From Phreatobacter sp. (GTDB taxonomy: Bacteria; Pseudomonadota; Alphaproteobacteria; Rhizobiales; Phreatobacteraceae), in the NCBI RefSeq assembly GCF_016793595.1, contig NZ_JAEULY010000004.1, positions 930,001 through 994,000 of the forward strand: a stretch of DNA of 64,000 nt, given 5' to 3'. The translations under genes were made by a program, and so were the position numbers. How positions within the stretch are numbered: position 1 is the stretch's first letter; each line of letters starts with the position of its first letter. This document shows positions 54,847 to 64,000 of this stretch, in pieces. The notes beneath the pieces were generated by a model. It made no database searches. It saw only the letters and a program-made list of their open reading frames with translations, and was not told where the DNA came from.

Positions 54847-55881
54847 GTGACGCCGACCTTCAACCGCCGCACCTTCCTTGGCAGCACCGCACTGCTCGTC
54901 GCTTCGCCAGCCATCCTGCGCGCTCAGGCGCGGACGCTGAACCTCTACTCGTCGCGCCACTACGACACGGACGAGGCGCTCTATTCCGACTTCACCAAGC
55001 AGACCGGCATCGCGGTGAACCGCGTCGAGGCCGGCGAAGACCCGCTGCTGGCGCGCATGCAGAGCGAAGGCGCCAATTCGCCCGCCGACGTGCTGATCAC
55101 CGTCGATGCCGGGCGCATCGAGAAAGCGCGCGGCCTCGACCTGCTGCAGCCCTTCGCGTCGGAAGCGCTGGCCAGTCGCATCCCCGCGCATCTGCGCGAC
55201 CCCGACGGTCACTGGTTCGGCTTCTCGACCCGCGCGCGCGTCCTGCTGGTCGCCAAGGACAAGGTAGCCGACGGCGCCATCCGCACCTACGAGGACCTCG
55301 CCGACCCCAAGTGGAAGGGCAAAGTCGTCATCCGCTCGTCCACCAACGTCTACAACCAGTCGCTAACCGGTTCGATCCTCGCCGCCCACGGCGCGGAGAA
55401 GACCGAGGCCTGGGCCAAGGGCGTCGTCGCCAATCTGGCGCGCCCGCCGCGCGGCGGCGACACCGACCAGATCCGCGCGGCCGCGGCCGGCGAGGGCGAC
55501 ATCGCCGTCGCCAACACGTACTACTTCGCCCGCCTGGCGCGGTCCGAGAAGCCGGAAGACAAGGCCGTCGTGGAGAAGCTGCGCGTCGTGTTCCCCAATC
55601 AGGGCGACCGTGGCACGCACGTCAACATCTCGGCGGCCGGCATCGCCCGTCATTCCAAGAACATCGACGGGGCCAAGGCGTTCCTCGAATATCTCGCGAC
55701 GCCCTCGGCGCAGCGCTATTTCGCTTTCGGCAACTCGGAATATCCGGTGGTCGCGGGTCTCGAGCCGCCGCCGCAGGTGGCCGCCTGGGGCGCGTTCAAG
55801 CAGGACCAGCTCAATGCCCGCGTCTTCGCCCGCAACAATGCGGAAGCGCTGAAGATCATGGACCGCGCCGGCTGGAAGTGA
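54847..55881 (+). CDS. Ferric iron ABC transporter substrate-binding protein
   Basis: A 344-residue protein with a Tat-type signal (FNRRTFLGSTALLVASPAILRAQ), the twin arginines being RR. The mature part has LNLYSSRHYDTDEALYSDFTKQTGI and QNRVEAGEDPLL-like segments typical of FbpA/FutA iron-binding proteins, including tyrosines in NTYYFARLAR that fit iron ligation. A GTG start at 54847 with CGGAG 7 bases upstream is chosen. It binds ferric ion (possibly with another ligand) in the periplasm and hands it to the permease 4 bases on. Confidence 0.92.
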   Translation: MTPTFNRRTFLGSTALLVASPAILRAQARTLNLYSSRHYDTDEALYSDFTKQTGIAVNRVEAGEDPLLARMQSEGANSPADVLITVDAGRIEKARGLDLLQPFASEALASRIPAHLRDPDGHWFGFSTRARVLLVAKDKVADGAIRTYEDLADPKWKGKVVIRSSTNVYNQSLTGSILAAHGAEKTEAWAKGVVANLARPPRGGDTDQIRAAAAGEGDIAVANTYYFARLARSEKPEDKAVVEKLRVVFPNQGDRGTHVNISAAGIARHSKNIDGAKAFLEYLATPSAQRYFAFGNSEYPVVAGLEPPPQVAAWGAFKQDQLNARVFARNNAEALKIMDRAGWK

Positions 55882-55885
55882 TGGC

Positions 55886-57592
55886 TTGACCGACGCCGCC
55901 CTCCCCCCTCTTTCGGGACCGATCGCGCGCCCGGCCGTCACGGCCGGGCGTCGCGCGTTCATGGTGCTCGCCATGGTCGTCGCCGCGCTCGTCGCCGCGC
56001 CGATCGTCGCGGTCGCCCTGAGCGTGTTCCAGCCCTCGCCCGGCACGTGGTCGCACCTGATCGACACCGTGCTGGCCGAGATCGTCTGGAACACGATCCT
56101 GCTGATGGTGGTCGTCGGCGCCGGCACGGCGCTCATCGGCGTCGGCACCGCCTGGCTGGTGACGCTCTGCCGCTTTCCGGGCTCGCGCGCGCTCGAATGG
56201 CTGCTGCTCCTGCCGCTGGCCATGCCGGCCTACATCATCGGCTATGCCTATGCCGATGCGCTGGCCTTTGCCGGCCCGGTCCAGAGTGCCCTTCGCGCCG
56301 CCTTCGGCTGGTCGCGCGGCGACTACTGGTTCCCGGACATCAACAATGTCGGCGGGGTCGGCGCGCTGCTGACGCTGGTGCTCTACCCATATGTCTACCT
56401 GCTGGCGCGCGCGGCTTTTCTCGACCAGTCGACCTGCGTGCTGGAAGCCGCCCGCACGCTCGGCTCCGGCCCCTGGGGCGCCTGCCTGCGCGTCGGGCTT
56501 CCCATGGCCCGCCCCGCCATCGCCGCCGGCGTGGCGCTGGCGCTGATGGAGGCTCTGGCCGATTTCGGCACCGTCCAGTATTTCGGCGTCAACACGTTCA
56601 CGACCACCATCTACCGGACCTGGTTCGGCATGAGCGAGCGTGCCGGCGCCGGGCAGCTGGCGACCGCCCTCCTCGCCTTCGTCCTGCTGTTGGTCGCGAT
56701 CGAGACCCTGGCGCGACGCAACCGCCGCTTCGGCACCAGCGCCCGCCGGCACCGCCCGCCGGCGAGGCTGCATCTCGGCCGGCTTGCCGCACTCGCCGCC
56801 TTCCTTGCCTGCCTGCTGCCGATCCTCCTCGGCTTCGTCCTGCCGATCGCCGCCCTTGTCCGGCTGCACGCCGAGGGCGGCGACGCCCTGTTCGGCGAAC
56901 GCTTCCTCGTCTATGCGCGCAATTCCTTCATCCTCGCCGGCTTGGCCGCCGCGATCATCGTGACTGCCGCCGCCGCGATCGGCTACACGACGCGCCTCGC
57001 GCCGGGACCGGCGACGCAGACCGCCGTGCGCATCGCCAGTATCGGCTATGCCGTTCCTGGCACTGTCATCGCGGTGGGCGTACTGATCCCGCTCGGTGCC
57101 CTCGACAACCTGATCGACCAGACCACCCGGGCGGCGTTCGGCACGGGCACCGGCCTGGTCTTCTCCGGTGGCGTCATTGCTCTCATCTACGCCTATCTCG
57201 TCCGCTTCCTCGCCGTGGCGATGGGTCCGGTCGAAGCGGGCCTGCACAAGATACCCGGCACGTTCGACGCCGCGGCGCGCACGCTTGGCGCGACCACGCG
57301 CGAAGTGGCACGGGTGATCCATGTTCCGCTGATGCGCCGCTCGCTTCTGACGGCCGGGCTGCTCGCCTTCGTCGACGTGCTGAAGGAACTGCCGGCGACC
57401 GCCATCGTCCGCCCGTTCAACTTCGATACGCTGGCGGTCAGGGTCTACAATCTCGCGTCCGACGAGCGGCTGGCGCAGGCATCCACCGGCGCGCTGGTGA
57501 TCGTCGCCGTCGGGCTCGTGCCGGTGATCCTGATCACGCGCATGGTGGCGAAGGAACAGGCCACCGGCGGGCGTTCCAGTGGCACGAGCTAG
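55886..57592 (+). CDS. Ferric iron ABC transporter permease (fused two-domain)
   Basis: A 568-residue membrane protein made of two fused permease halves with ~12 helices in total. Each half has an EAA loop (LDQSTCVLEAARTLGSGPWGACLRVGLPMARP and MGPVEAGLHKIPGTFDAAARTLGATTREVARVIHVPLMR) that contacts the ATPase. The start is TTG, with GGAAG 7 bases upstream. This is the FbpB/SfuB type. Its stop overlaps the convergent tadA stop by 4 bases. No ATPase gene follows. Confidence 0.92.
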   Translation: MTDAALPPLSGPIARPAVTAGRRAFMVLAMVVAALVAAPIVAVALSVFQPSPGTWSHLIDTVLAEIVWNTILLMVVVGAGTALIGVGTAWLVTLCRFPGSRALEWLLLLPLAMPAYIIGYAYADALAFAGPVQSALRAAFGWSRGDYWFPDINNVGGVGALLTLVLYPYVYLLARAAFLDQSTCVLEAARTLGSGPWGACLRVGLPMARPAIAAGVALALMEALADFGTVQYFGVNTFTTTIYRTWFGMSERAGAGQLATALLAFVLLLVAIETLARRNRRFGTSARRHRPPARLHLGRLAALAAFLACLLPILLGFVLPIAALVRLHAEGGDALFGERFLVYARNSFILAGLAAAIIVTAAAAIGYTTRLAPGPATQTAVRIASIGYAVPGTVIAVGVLIPLGALDNLIDQTTRAAFGTGTGLVFSGGVIALIYAYLVRFLAVAMGPVEAGLHKIPGTFDAAARTLGATTREVARVIHVPLMRRSLLTAGLLAFVDVLKELPATAIVRPFNFDTLAVRVYNLASDERLAQASTGALVIVAVGLVPVILITRMVAKEQATGGRSSGTS

Positions 57593-58053
57593 CGACGCGC
57601 GCGAAAGAACTCCCTGAGGAGTTCCGCGGCGGCCGTCTCCGACATGCCGCCATAGACCTCGGGCCGGTGATGGCAGGTCGGGTCCGAATAAAGGCGCACG
57701 CCGTTCTCCACCGCGCCGCCCTTCGGATCGGCGGCGCCGTAATAGAGCCGGCGGATGCGCGCGAAGGAGATCGCGCCGGCGCACATCGGGCAGGGTTCCA
57801 GCGTCACATAGAGGTCGCAGCCGGGCAGGCGCTCGCTGCCGAGGGCCTCGCAGGCGGCGCGGATCGCCACGATCTCCGCATGGGCGGTCGGGTCGCGATC
57901 CGTCAGGGTCCGGTTGCCGGCAGCGGCGATGATCCGCCCCTCGCTGACGATCACCGCGCCGACCGGCACCTCGCCGCGCGCGGCAGCCGCCTCGGCCTCG
58001 CCAAGGGCGATCGCCATGGGCTTTCCGGCCGAATCGGGGGCATCACTCGCCAT
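57589..58053 (-). CDS. tadA: tRNA-specific adenosine deaminase TadA
   Basis: TadA makes inosine at the wobble position of tRNA-Arg. The 154-residue protein has the zinc motifs HAEIVAIR (His and the proton-shuttling Glu) and LEPCPMCAGAI (two Cys). The GEVPVGAVIV start and GGAVENGVRLY are standard. It converges with the iron permease and is divergent from rluB. Confidence 0.95.
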   Translation of the reverse strand: MASDAPDSAGKPMAIALGEAEAAAARGEVPVGAVIVSEGRIIAAAGNRTLTDRDPTAHAEIVAIRAACEALGSERLPGCDLYVTLEPCPMCAGAISFARIRRLYYGAADPKGGAVENGVRLYSDPTCHHRPEVYGGMSETAAAELLREFFRARR

Positions 58054-58148
58054 CGGGGATCGTTCGTGCTACATCGCGCCATTCCTGCCGGGGCGCCCGG
58101 CCGCGCACGCCGGATGGCGCCGCGATAACCCGATCCCACGAGATACCC

Positions 58149-60713
58149 ATGCCCCGCAAGAGTGACGATGATCGTCCGGCCACCAGCCGGACGCGAAAAA
58201 CCGATTCCGACGCCCCGAAAAAGACCGCCAAGGCCGCTGCCGTCGAGGTCGTGACCGAGACGCCGAAGCGCGCGAAGAAGGCCGCTGCCACGGAGGTTGC
58301 CGCCGAGAAGCCGGCGCGTGCCAAGAAGGCCGCCGTCGCGGAGGCCGCTGCCGAAAAACCGAAGCGCGCGAAGAAGGCCGCGGCGGAGCCGGTGGTCGAG
58401 ACGCCGAAGCGCACGAAGAAGGCTGAGGCCGCCGAGGCGCCGGCCGTAGCGGAAGCGGCGGAGGCCGCTCCGAAGGTCAAGCGCAGCCGCAAGGCCGAGG
58501 CCCCCACCGTCGCTGCGGCGGAGCCGGAAGCCGCTCCCGCAAAGCCGGCCAAGCGCGCGAAGAAGGCCGCCGAGCCTGTTGAAGAAGCCCTGCCCGACGA
58601 TATTCCCGCCTTCCTCGACGATATCGACGAGGACCCGGTGGTGAAGGCGCTGGCCGCCGAAGCCGGCATCGAGAAGCCGAAGCGCGCACCGCGCGACCGC
58701 GACGAGGACGACCGCCGTCCGCGTGGCCGCGATGACAAGCCGCGCCGGTTCGAGGATCGCGAGCGCGGCGACCGCCCGCGCTTCCGCGACCGCGAGGACC
58801 GCAACAGCGTGCCGCGCGAGCGCGACCGTTCGTTCGAGCCGGTCAACCGCGGCGAGGAGCGCATCGCGCGCGTGCTGGCGCGCGCCGGGCTCTGCTCGCG
58901 CCGCGAAGCCGAGGAATGGATCGAGGCTGGCCGCGTCAGCCTCAACGGCGAGATCCTGACCTCGCCCGCGACCAACGTCACCGAGCGCGACGTGATCCTG
59001 GTCGACGGTGAGCGCCTGCCCGAGCGCGAGCGCACCCGCCTCTGGCTCTACCACAAGCCCGCCGGCCTCGTGACGACGACGAGCGACCCGGAAGGCCGCG
59101 ACACGATCTTCGACGCCCTGCCGGAAGACCTCCCGCGCGTCGTGACGGTCGGCCGCCTCGACATCAACACCGAAGGCCTGCTGCTGCTGACCAATGACGG
59201 CGGCCTCGCGCGCGTTCTCGCCCTGCCCGCCACTGGCTGGCTGCGCCGCTACCGCGTGCGCGCTCACGGCACCATCGATCAGGCGACTCTCGACCGCCTG
59301 CGTCACGGCATCGAGGTGGACGGCATCGAGTATGGGCCGATCGAGGCCGAACTCGACCGCATCCAGGGCACCAATTCGTGGCTGACCCTGTCGCTGCGCG
59401 AAGGCAAGAACCGCGAGGTGAAGAACGTCCTTGGCGCCATCGGCCTCGACGTGAACCGGCTGATCCGCGTCTCGTTCGGGCCGTTCCAGCTCGGCGAACT
59501 GCCCGAGGGCGAGGTCGAGGAGATCCGCACCCGCGTGCTGCGCGACCAGCTCGGCGAGGAGCTGTCGGAACTGGCGGGCGTCGAGTTCGACCGTCCGGTC
59601 TTCGAGCGCGTCGGCGAGCGCGACGAGCGCGGACGCGGCGGACGGCAGCAGCGCGACGAGCGCCCGCGCCGGTTCGAGGGACGCGACGAGCGGCCTCGCC
59701 GCTTCGAGGATCGCGGTGACCGGCCGAAGCGCTTCGGCGACCGGGACGAGCGACCGGGCCGCTTCGGCGACCGGGACGACCGGCGCGGCAAGTTCGGACG
59801 CGACGATGACCGTCGGGGCTCGTTCGGTCGCGACCGCGAGGACGGCGACCGGCCGCGCGGCAAAAGCCCGGAGCACAAGTTCGGCAACCGCGCCCGCATC
59901 TGGCGTGACGGCGAGGCCGTGCAGTTCGGGCCGCGCAACAAGGCGCGCCCGGGCTACAAGGGCGGCCGCGACGCCGAGGGCGGTGAGCGCGACTTCAAGC
60001 GCGGCGCTCCGGTGACCGATTCCAAGGGCCGGCGCGTGCGCGTCGAGAAGGTCGGCGGCGACGATCAGGCCGTGCGCGAGGAGCGTCGCTTCGACGAGCG
60101 CCCGCGCCGCTTCGACCGGGACGAGCGCCCGCGCGGCGACTTCAAGCCGAGGGGCGACCGCCCGTTCGGCGACCGTCCGCCGCGGGATCGCGACGGCGAC
60201 GAGCGTCCGCGCCGCGATTTCAAGCCGAGGGGCGACCGCCCGTTCGGCGACCGTCCGCCGAGGGATCGCGACGGCGACGAGCGTCCGCGCCGCGACTTCA
60301 AGCCGAGGGGCGACCGCCCGTTCGGTGATCGTCCGCCGCGCGATCGCGACGGCGACGAGCGTCCGCGCCGCGATTTCAAGCCGAGGGGCGACCGCCCGTT
60401 CGGCGACCGTCCGCCGAGGGATCGCGACGGCGACCGCCCGCGCGAGTTCAAGCCCTGGGGCGACCGTGATCGTGGCGATCGGCCGGAGCGCGGCTTCAAG
60501 CCGAGGGGCGAACGTTCGTTCGGCGAGCGCTCGTCCGACGACCGAGGCGGCGACCGCCCTCGCGGCAAGTCCTTCGGCGACAGGCCGAGTGGCGGCAAGT
60601 CCTTCGGTGGCGGCAAGTCCTTCGGCGGTCGTGGTGACCGGCCGGGCGGAGACCGTCCGCGCGGCGGCAAGCCGTTCGGCAAGGGCCGCCCCGGCGGCGG
60701 TCGGGACCGCTAA
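58149..60713 (+). CDS. rluB: RluB-type 23S rRNA pseudouridine synthase with long repetitive tails
   Basis: The core (about residues 235-480) has an S4 RNA-binding domain (ERIARVLARAGLCSRREAEEWI) and a pseudouridine synthase domain with the catalytic Asp in VGRLDINTEGLLLLTNDG. RluB/RsuA-type enzymes modify 23S or 16S rRNA; RluB fits best. What is odd is the size, 854 residues, about three times the core. The first ~235 residues are Ala/Lys-rich with AKKAA repeats, like histone H1, and the last ~370 are Arg/Gly/Asp/Phe-rich and highly repetitive. Long charged tails are known in alphaproteobacterial RluB but rarely this regular. Confidence 0.9.
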   Translation: MPRKSDDDRPATSRTRKTDSDAPKKTAKAAAVEVVTETPKRAKKAAATEVAAEKPARAKKAAVAEAAAEKPKRAKKAAAEPVVETPKRTKKAEAAEAPAVAEAAEAAPKVKRSRKAEAPTVAAAEPEAAPAKPAKRAKKAAEPVEEALPDDIPAFLDDIDEDPVVKALAAEAGIEKPKRAPRDRDEDDRRPRGRDDKPRRFEDRERGDRPRFRDREDRNSVPRERDRSFEPVNRGEERIARVLARAGLCSRREAEEWIEAGRVSLNGEILTSPATNVTERDVILVDGERLPERERTRLWLYHKPAGLVTTTSDPEGRDTIFDALPEDLPRVVTVGRLDINTEGLLLLTNDGGLARVLALPATGWLRRYRVRAHGTIDQATLDRLRHGIEVDGIEYGPIEAELDRIQGTNSWLTLSLREGKNREVKNVLGAIGLDVNRLIRVSFGPFQLGELPEGEVEEIRTRVLRDQLGEELSELAGVEFDRPVFERVGERDERGRGGRQQRDERPRRFEGRDERPRRFEDRGDRPKRFGDRDERPGRFGDRDDRRGKFGRDDDRRGSFGRDREDGDRPRGKSPEHKFGNRARIWRDGEAVQFGPRNKARPGYKGGRDAEGGERDFKRGAPVTDSKGRRVRVEKVGGDDQAVREERRFDERPRRFDRDERPRGDFKPRGDRPFGDRPPRDRDGDERPRRDFKPRGDRPFGDRPPRDRDGDERPRRDFKPRGDRPFGDRPPRDRDGDERPRRDFKPRGDRPFGDRPPRDRDGDRPREFKPWGDRDRGDRPERGFKPRGERSFGERSSDDRGGDRPRGKSFGDRPSGGKSFGGGKSFGGRGDRPGGDRPRGGKPFGKGRPGGGRDR
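60126..60434 (+). repeat. Four near-identical 78-bp tandem repeats in rluB
   Basis: Copies start at 60126, 60204, 60282 and 60360; the last is 3 bases shorter. Each codes for 26 residues of the type RPRRDFKPRGDRPFGDRPP plus RDRDGDE. The copies differ by only a few bases, so the array is recent and could change length by slippage or recombination. Confidence 0.9.
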
Positions 60714-60716
60714 CCC

Positions 60717-61271
60717 TTGCGGGTTGTCGGGGGCAAATATCGCGGCCGCGTACTGGCCGCGCCGAAGTCGGACGCGATCCGCCCGACTTCCGATCGCCTG
60801 CGCGAGAGCCTGTTCAATGTGCTCGCCCATGGCTACGGGAATGCCTGCGAGGGAGCGCGCGTGCTGGACCTGTTCGCAGGCACCGGTGCGCTCGCCATCG
60901 AGGCGCTGTCGCGTGGCGCCATCTATGCCGCGATGGTTGACCAGAGCGCGGAGGCCCGCGGCCTGATCCGCGCCAATGTCGATGCGCTCGGCCTGTCCGG
61001 CGTCACCGGCCTGCTGAAGCGCGATGCGACGAAAATGGGACCGCTCGCCCCGTTCGAGCGCTTCTCGCTGGCCTTTCTCGATCCGCCTTACCGCAAGGGG
61101 CTCGCCGAACTCTGCCTCGGCAGCATCGCCGGCGGCGGCTGGCTCACGGCCGATGCTCTTGTCGTGGTCGAGGAGGCGGCGGACGTCGCTGTCGCAACGC
61201 CCGCCGCGTTCAGTCTCGTCGAGAAGCGGGAGGCCGGCGACACGCAGCTTCTGTTCCTGCGGCCGGCCTGA
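60717..61271 (+). CDS. rsmD: 16S rRNA (guanine(966)-N(2))-methyltransferase RsmD
   Basis: RsmD methylates G966 of 16S rRNA. The 184-residue protein begins MRVVGGKYRGRVLAAP, the usual RsmD start, here from a TTG codon 3 bases after rluB. The SAM-binding VLDLFAGTGALAIEALSRGA and catalytic FLDPPYRKGL motifs are clear. The pair rluB-rsmD is a common rRNA-modification unit. Confidence 0.96.
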   Translation: MRVVGGKYRGRVLAAPKSDAIRPTSDRLRESLFNVLAHGYGNACEGARVLDLFAGTGALAIEALSRGAIYAAMVDQSAEARGLIRANVDALGLSGVTGLLKRDATKMGPLAPFERFSLAFLDPPYRKGLAELCLGSIAGGGWLTADALVVVEEAADVAVATPAAFSLVEKREAGDTQLLFLRPA

Positions 61272-61300
61272 GCCAAATTCCTTCTCTATCGCCTTTTCTT

Positions 61301-61334
61301 GACGCGAACCGGTTTCCGCTTCGCTCGAAAATGC
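61301..61334. repeat. Possible short dispersed intergenic element
   Basis: The stretch after rsmD starting GACGCGAACCGGTTTCCGCT and going on through GCTCGAAAATGC resembles a short sequence I recall between many genes of alphaproteobacteria. Only one copy is in the window, so its repeat nature is not shown here. Confidence 0.4.
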
Positions 61335-61341
61335 GCTTGCC

Positions 61342-61761
61342 CTATTTCTTCAGGAGATCCCTGATCTCGGTGAGCAGGGTCACCTCGGCCGAGGGCGGCG
61401 GCGGCACGGCCGGCGCGGCCGCTGCTTCCGCCTTCTTCAGCCGGTTCATGGCCTTGATCACCATGAACAGCACGAAGGCGATGATGATGAAGTTGATCGC
61501 GATGGTGATGAACTTGCCGTAGGCGATCACCGCGCCCTGCTTCTGCGCATCGACCAGATTGGTCGCGTTCACCGCGCTGGAGAGCGGCAGGAAATAATTG
61601 GTGAAGTCGAAGCCGCCAATGGCGCCGAGGATCGGCATGAACAGATCGCCGACGACCGATTCGACGATCTTGCCGAAGGCCGCGCCGATAATCACGCCGA
61701 CCGCGAGGTCGACGACATTGCCCTTGAGGGCGAACTCCTTGAACTCCTGCAGCATCGCCAT
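61342..61761 (-). CDS. mscL: Large-conductance mechanosensitive channel MscL
   Basis: MscL opens under membrane tension to release solutes during osmotic downshock. The ATG at 61761 ([20 protein letters not shown]) has CAGGAG 7 bases upstream; the protein has 139 residues. Two membrane helices (about residues 18-45 and 78-100) and the N-terminal [20 protein letters not shown] are typical, with a short C-terminal helix at [11 protein letters not shown]. It is divergent from the sensor kinase. Confidence 0.96.
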   Translation of the reverse strand: MAMLQEFKEFALKGNVVDLAVGVIIGAAFGKIVESVVGDLFMPILGAIGGFDFTNYFLPLSSAVNATNLVDAQKQGAVIAYGKFITIAINFIIIAFVLFMVIKAMNRLKKAEAAAAPAVPPPPSAEVTLLTEIRDLLKK

Positions 61762-61916
61762 GATTCGACTCCTGTCCCTGGCAGTGGCGGGCCGATGACG
61801 ATCCGCGATACGGCGTGGCTTGGCAATGGCGCGCGGGTTCGCCCGACCGGCCCATGGACAGCCAAGGGGCCGCGTGGGAACGTTGCGGCCGCCAGGGAGG
61901 CACGCCGACACCCGCC

Positions 61917-64000
61917 ATGAGCATGGGTTTCGTCATCATCGTCACGGCGCTCGCCTATCTCGGAGCGCTGTTCCTCGTCGCCTATTGGGGCGACCGCCGG
62001 CGCGCGCGCGAACAGGCGCTGCGACAAAGCCAGGCCTGGATCTATCCGCTCTCGCTCGCGGTCTACTGCACGTCGTGGACCTTCTTCGGTTCGGTCGGCC
62101 TCGCCTCGCGCAACGGCTTCGATTTCCTCGCCATCTATGTCGGCCCGATGCTGCTGTTCGCGGCCTTCTGGCCGCTGATCCTGCGTGTCGTGCGCATCGC
62201 CAAGACGCAGAACATCACCTCGGTCGCGGATTTCATCGGCGCTCGCTACGGCAAGAGCCAGGCCGTGGCCGCCATGGTTTGCCTGATCGTCACCGTCGGC
62301 ACGATCCCCTACGTGGCGCTGCAGCTGAAGGCCGTCTCGGCCTCGCTGATGACCACGATCAAGCCCGACGAGATCGTCAACGTCACCCACGAGCTGCCGT
62401 TCTTCGGCGACATCGCGCTGGTGGTGGCCATGGCGATGGCGGCCTTCGCCATGCTGTTCGGCACGCGCCATGCCGATGCGACCGAGCATCAGGACGGCCT
62501 GATCCTCGCGGTGGCGGCCGAGTCGATCGTCAAGCTCATCTGCTTCCTCGCCATCGGCATCTACGTCACCTACGTGATGTTCAACGGTTTCGGCGACCTG
62601 TTCGGGCGCGTGGCGGCGCGCGCCGACATCATGAACGCAGTGATCCGCTGGCCGGACGCCTCGACTTTCCTGACCATGAGCGTGCTGTCGTTCTGCTGCG
62701 GCATCCTCCTGCCGCGCATGTTCCATGTCGGCGTGGTCGAGAACCATTCGGAGGCGGAGATCAGGCGGGCGAGCTGGCTGTTTCCCGCCTATCTCATCCT
62801 GATCAATCTCTTCGTCATTCCGATCGCGGTCGCCGGGCTGCTGGTCTTCCCGGCGGGCACGATGGACAGCGACATGACGGTGGTGGCGCTGCCAATGTCG
62901 CGCGGCAATGAGATCATGACGCTTGCCGCCTTCATCGGCGGCCTGTCGGCGGCGACGGCCATGGTCATCGTCGCCAGCGTCGCCCTGTCGATCATGATCT
63001 CGAACGACATGGTCATTCCGGCGCTGCTCAACCTGCGGGGACGGCTGCCATCGGCCCAGGGCGGCGCCGACGAGCGCAGCGACCTCGGGCCGACGATCCT
63101 CAAGATTCGCCGGACGATCATCCTCACCGTGCTGATCGCGGCCTATCTCTACTATCGCGTGGCGGGCGAAGCGCAGCTCGCCTCGATCGGCCTCCTGTCC
63201 TTCGCCGCCGTCACGCAGCTGGCGCCGGCCTTTTTCGGCGGGCTGTTCTGGCGGCGGGCGACGGCACGCGGCGCGGTCATCGGCATGGCGATCGGCCTCG
63301 CCATCTGGACCTATACACTGCTCCTTCCCATGCTGGTCACCACCGGCGCGCTGCCCGCAAGCCTCGTCTCCGACGGACCGCTCGGCATCGGCTGGCTCCG
63401 GCCGCAGGACCTGTTCGGCCTGACGGGCCTGCCGCCGCTCGCCCATGGCGTGTTCTGGTCGCTGCTCGCCAACGTCCTGCTGTTCGTAGGCCTGTCGCTG
63501 CTGCGCCGCCCGTCGAGCATCGAGACGTTGCAGGCCAATGTCTTCGTCCCCGTCGAGCAGGCCGACTACGCGCCCTCGTTCCGGCTCTGGCGCTCGGCCA
63601 TCACCGTCGACGAGGTGCGCAACACCGTCGCGCGCTATCTCGGCGCCGAGCGAACCACGGCGGCCTTCGAGAGCCACGCGGTGGAGCGCGGCGTGCCGCT
63701 GGAAGGACAGGCAGAGGCCGATATCGACCTGCTGCGCTATTCGGAGCGGCTGCTCGCCTCGGCCATCGGCACGGCGTCGTCGCGCCTCGTGCTGTCGCTG
63801 CTCCTCAAGAAGCGTTCCGTCTCGACCACGGACGCGCTCAAGCTGCTCGACGACGCCAATGCCGCCATGCAGTACAACCGCGAGGTGCTGCAGACGGCGC
63901 TGGAGCATGCCCGCCAGGGCGTCAGCGTGTTCGACAGCGACGGGCAGCTGATGGTGTGGAACCGGCCCTTCGCCGAGGTGCTCGCCCTGCCGCCGGAGAC
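61917..64000 (+). CDS. Sensor histidine kinase with sodium/solute symporter-like domain (3' part cut off)
   Basis: The 694 visible residues start [20 protein letters not shown]. The first ~540 form a 12-13 helix domain like sodium/solute symporters ([40 protein letters not shown] and so on). A PAS domain begins near the window end ([22 protein letters not shown]). The NahK/CbrA-like layout predicts a histidine kinase and possibly a receiver beyond base 64000. Such proteins sense or carry a substrate such as proline, acetate or histidine; which one is unknown. Confidence 0.88.
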   Translation, partial: MSMGFVIIVTALAYLGALFLVAYWGDRRRAREQALRQSQAWIYPLSLAVYCTSWTFFGSVGLASRNGFDFLAIYVGPMLLFAAFWPLILRVVRIAKTQNITSVADFIGARYGKSQAVAAMVCLIVTVGTIPYVALQLKAVSASLMTTIKPDEIVNVTHELPFFGDIALVVAMAMAAFAMLFGTRHADATEHQDGLILAVAAESIVKLICFLAIGIYVTYVMFNGFGDLFGRVAARADIMNAVIRWPDASTFLTMSVLSFCCGILLPRMFHVGVVENHSEAEIRRASWLFPAYLILINLFVIPIAVAGLLVFPAGTMDSDMTVVALPMSRGNEIMTLAAFIGGLSAATAMVIVASVALSIMISNDMVIPALLNLRGRLPSAQGGADERSDLGPTILKIRRTIILTVLIAAYLYYRVAGEAQLASIGLLSFAAVTQLAPAFFGGLFWRRATARGAVIGMAIGLAIWTYTLLLPMLVTTGALPASLVSDGPLGIGWLRPQDLFGLTGLPPLAHGVFWSLLANVLLFVGLSLLRRPSSIETLQANVFVPVEQADYAPSFRLWRSAITVDEVRNTVARYLGAERTTAAFESHAVERGVPLEGQAEADIDLLRYSERLLASAIGTASSRLVLSLLLKKRSVSTTDALKLLDDANAAMQYNREVLQTALEHARQGVSVFDSDGQLMVWNRPFAEVLALPPE

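Noticed and set aside
55856-57784. A 642-residue minus-strand open frame opposite the permease
   Set aside because: Its protein is Arg/Gly/Asp/Glu low complexity and is the reverse shadow of the permease gene.
60126-60434. A CRISPR-like repeat array
   Set aside because: The repeats are in frame, have no spacers and code for a regular protein tail.
57951-60830. A 959-residue minus-strand open frame opposite rluB
   Set aside because: It is a regular Ala/Val/Arg-rich shadow caused by the repeats and codon use of rluB.

Overview
The window is a GC-rich alphaproteobacterial chromosome segment, most likely from the order Hyphomicrobiales (Rhizobiales). Four things point there: a division and cell-wall (dcw) cluster in alphaproteobacterial order beside lpxC; an FtsZ with a long Pro/Ala linker; a circularly permuted, two-piece type tmRNA; and a zinc-free L31. 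The tmRNA tag, ANDNYAPVAVAA, resembles those I recall from Bradyrhizobium relatives. The genus cannot be fixed from sequence reading alone.

Layout. (1) 1-21.3 kb, minus strand: the dcw cluster, transcribed rsmH-ftsL-ftsI-murE-murF-mraY-murD-[AraC regulator-TSUP permease]-ftsW-murG-murC-[PaaI-type thioesterase]-murB-ddl-ftsQ-ftsA-ftsZ. A good intrinsic terminator follows ftsZ, then comes the truncated lpxC. The genes mostly overlap by 1-4 bases, so they form one long operon for peptidoglycan precursor synthesis and septation; two non-dcw insertions keep the tight spacing. No mraZ precedes rsmH. (2) 21.3-32.8 kb: a mixed set including HdeD, a D-Ala-D-Ala dipeptidase with an AmpD amidase, small membrane proteins, two GNATs, an M16 peptidase, an amidase, a PadR regulator with a clear double operator, a ferric-reductase-like membrane protein and a class III aminotransferase. 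(3) 32.9-39.9 kb: a MotA/TolQ-like and OmpA/MotB-like pair, a palindromic intergenic repeat, an ABC exporter, rpmE with its promoter and terminator, an Inh-type lipoprotein, creD, and a 46-codon gene with a LexA-type box in its promoter. (4) 39.9-45 kb: sdhB without sdhA, then (minus strand) thyA-MazG-like-folA-hflK-hflC-DUF2065. (5) 45-49 kb: tctBA, two small genes (DUF4169, ribbon-helix-helix), sspB, and directly upstream of sspB the permuted ssrA (tmRNA) gene. (6) 49-64 kb: AsmA-like protein, extensin-like protein, cysQ, a ferric-iron ABC transporter (binding protein and fused permease, no ATPase nearby), tadA, a very long RluB-type pseudouridine synthase with repetitive tails, rsmD, mscL, and the start of a solute-symporter-type sensor histidine kinase running off the edge.

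Most of the window is conserved core genome. I saw no phage, insertion sequence, CRISPR array, tRNA or rRNA gene, and no convincing defence island. The points that stand out are the ssrA-sspB adjacency (a degradation tag beside the adaptor expected to read it), the LexA-type box at the tiny gene at 39742, the paired PadR operators at 29626-29672, the two insertions in the dcw operon, and the near-identical 78-bp repeats in rluB.
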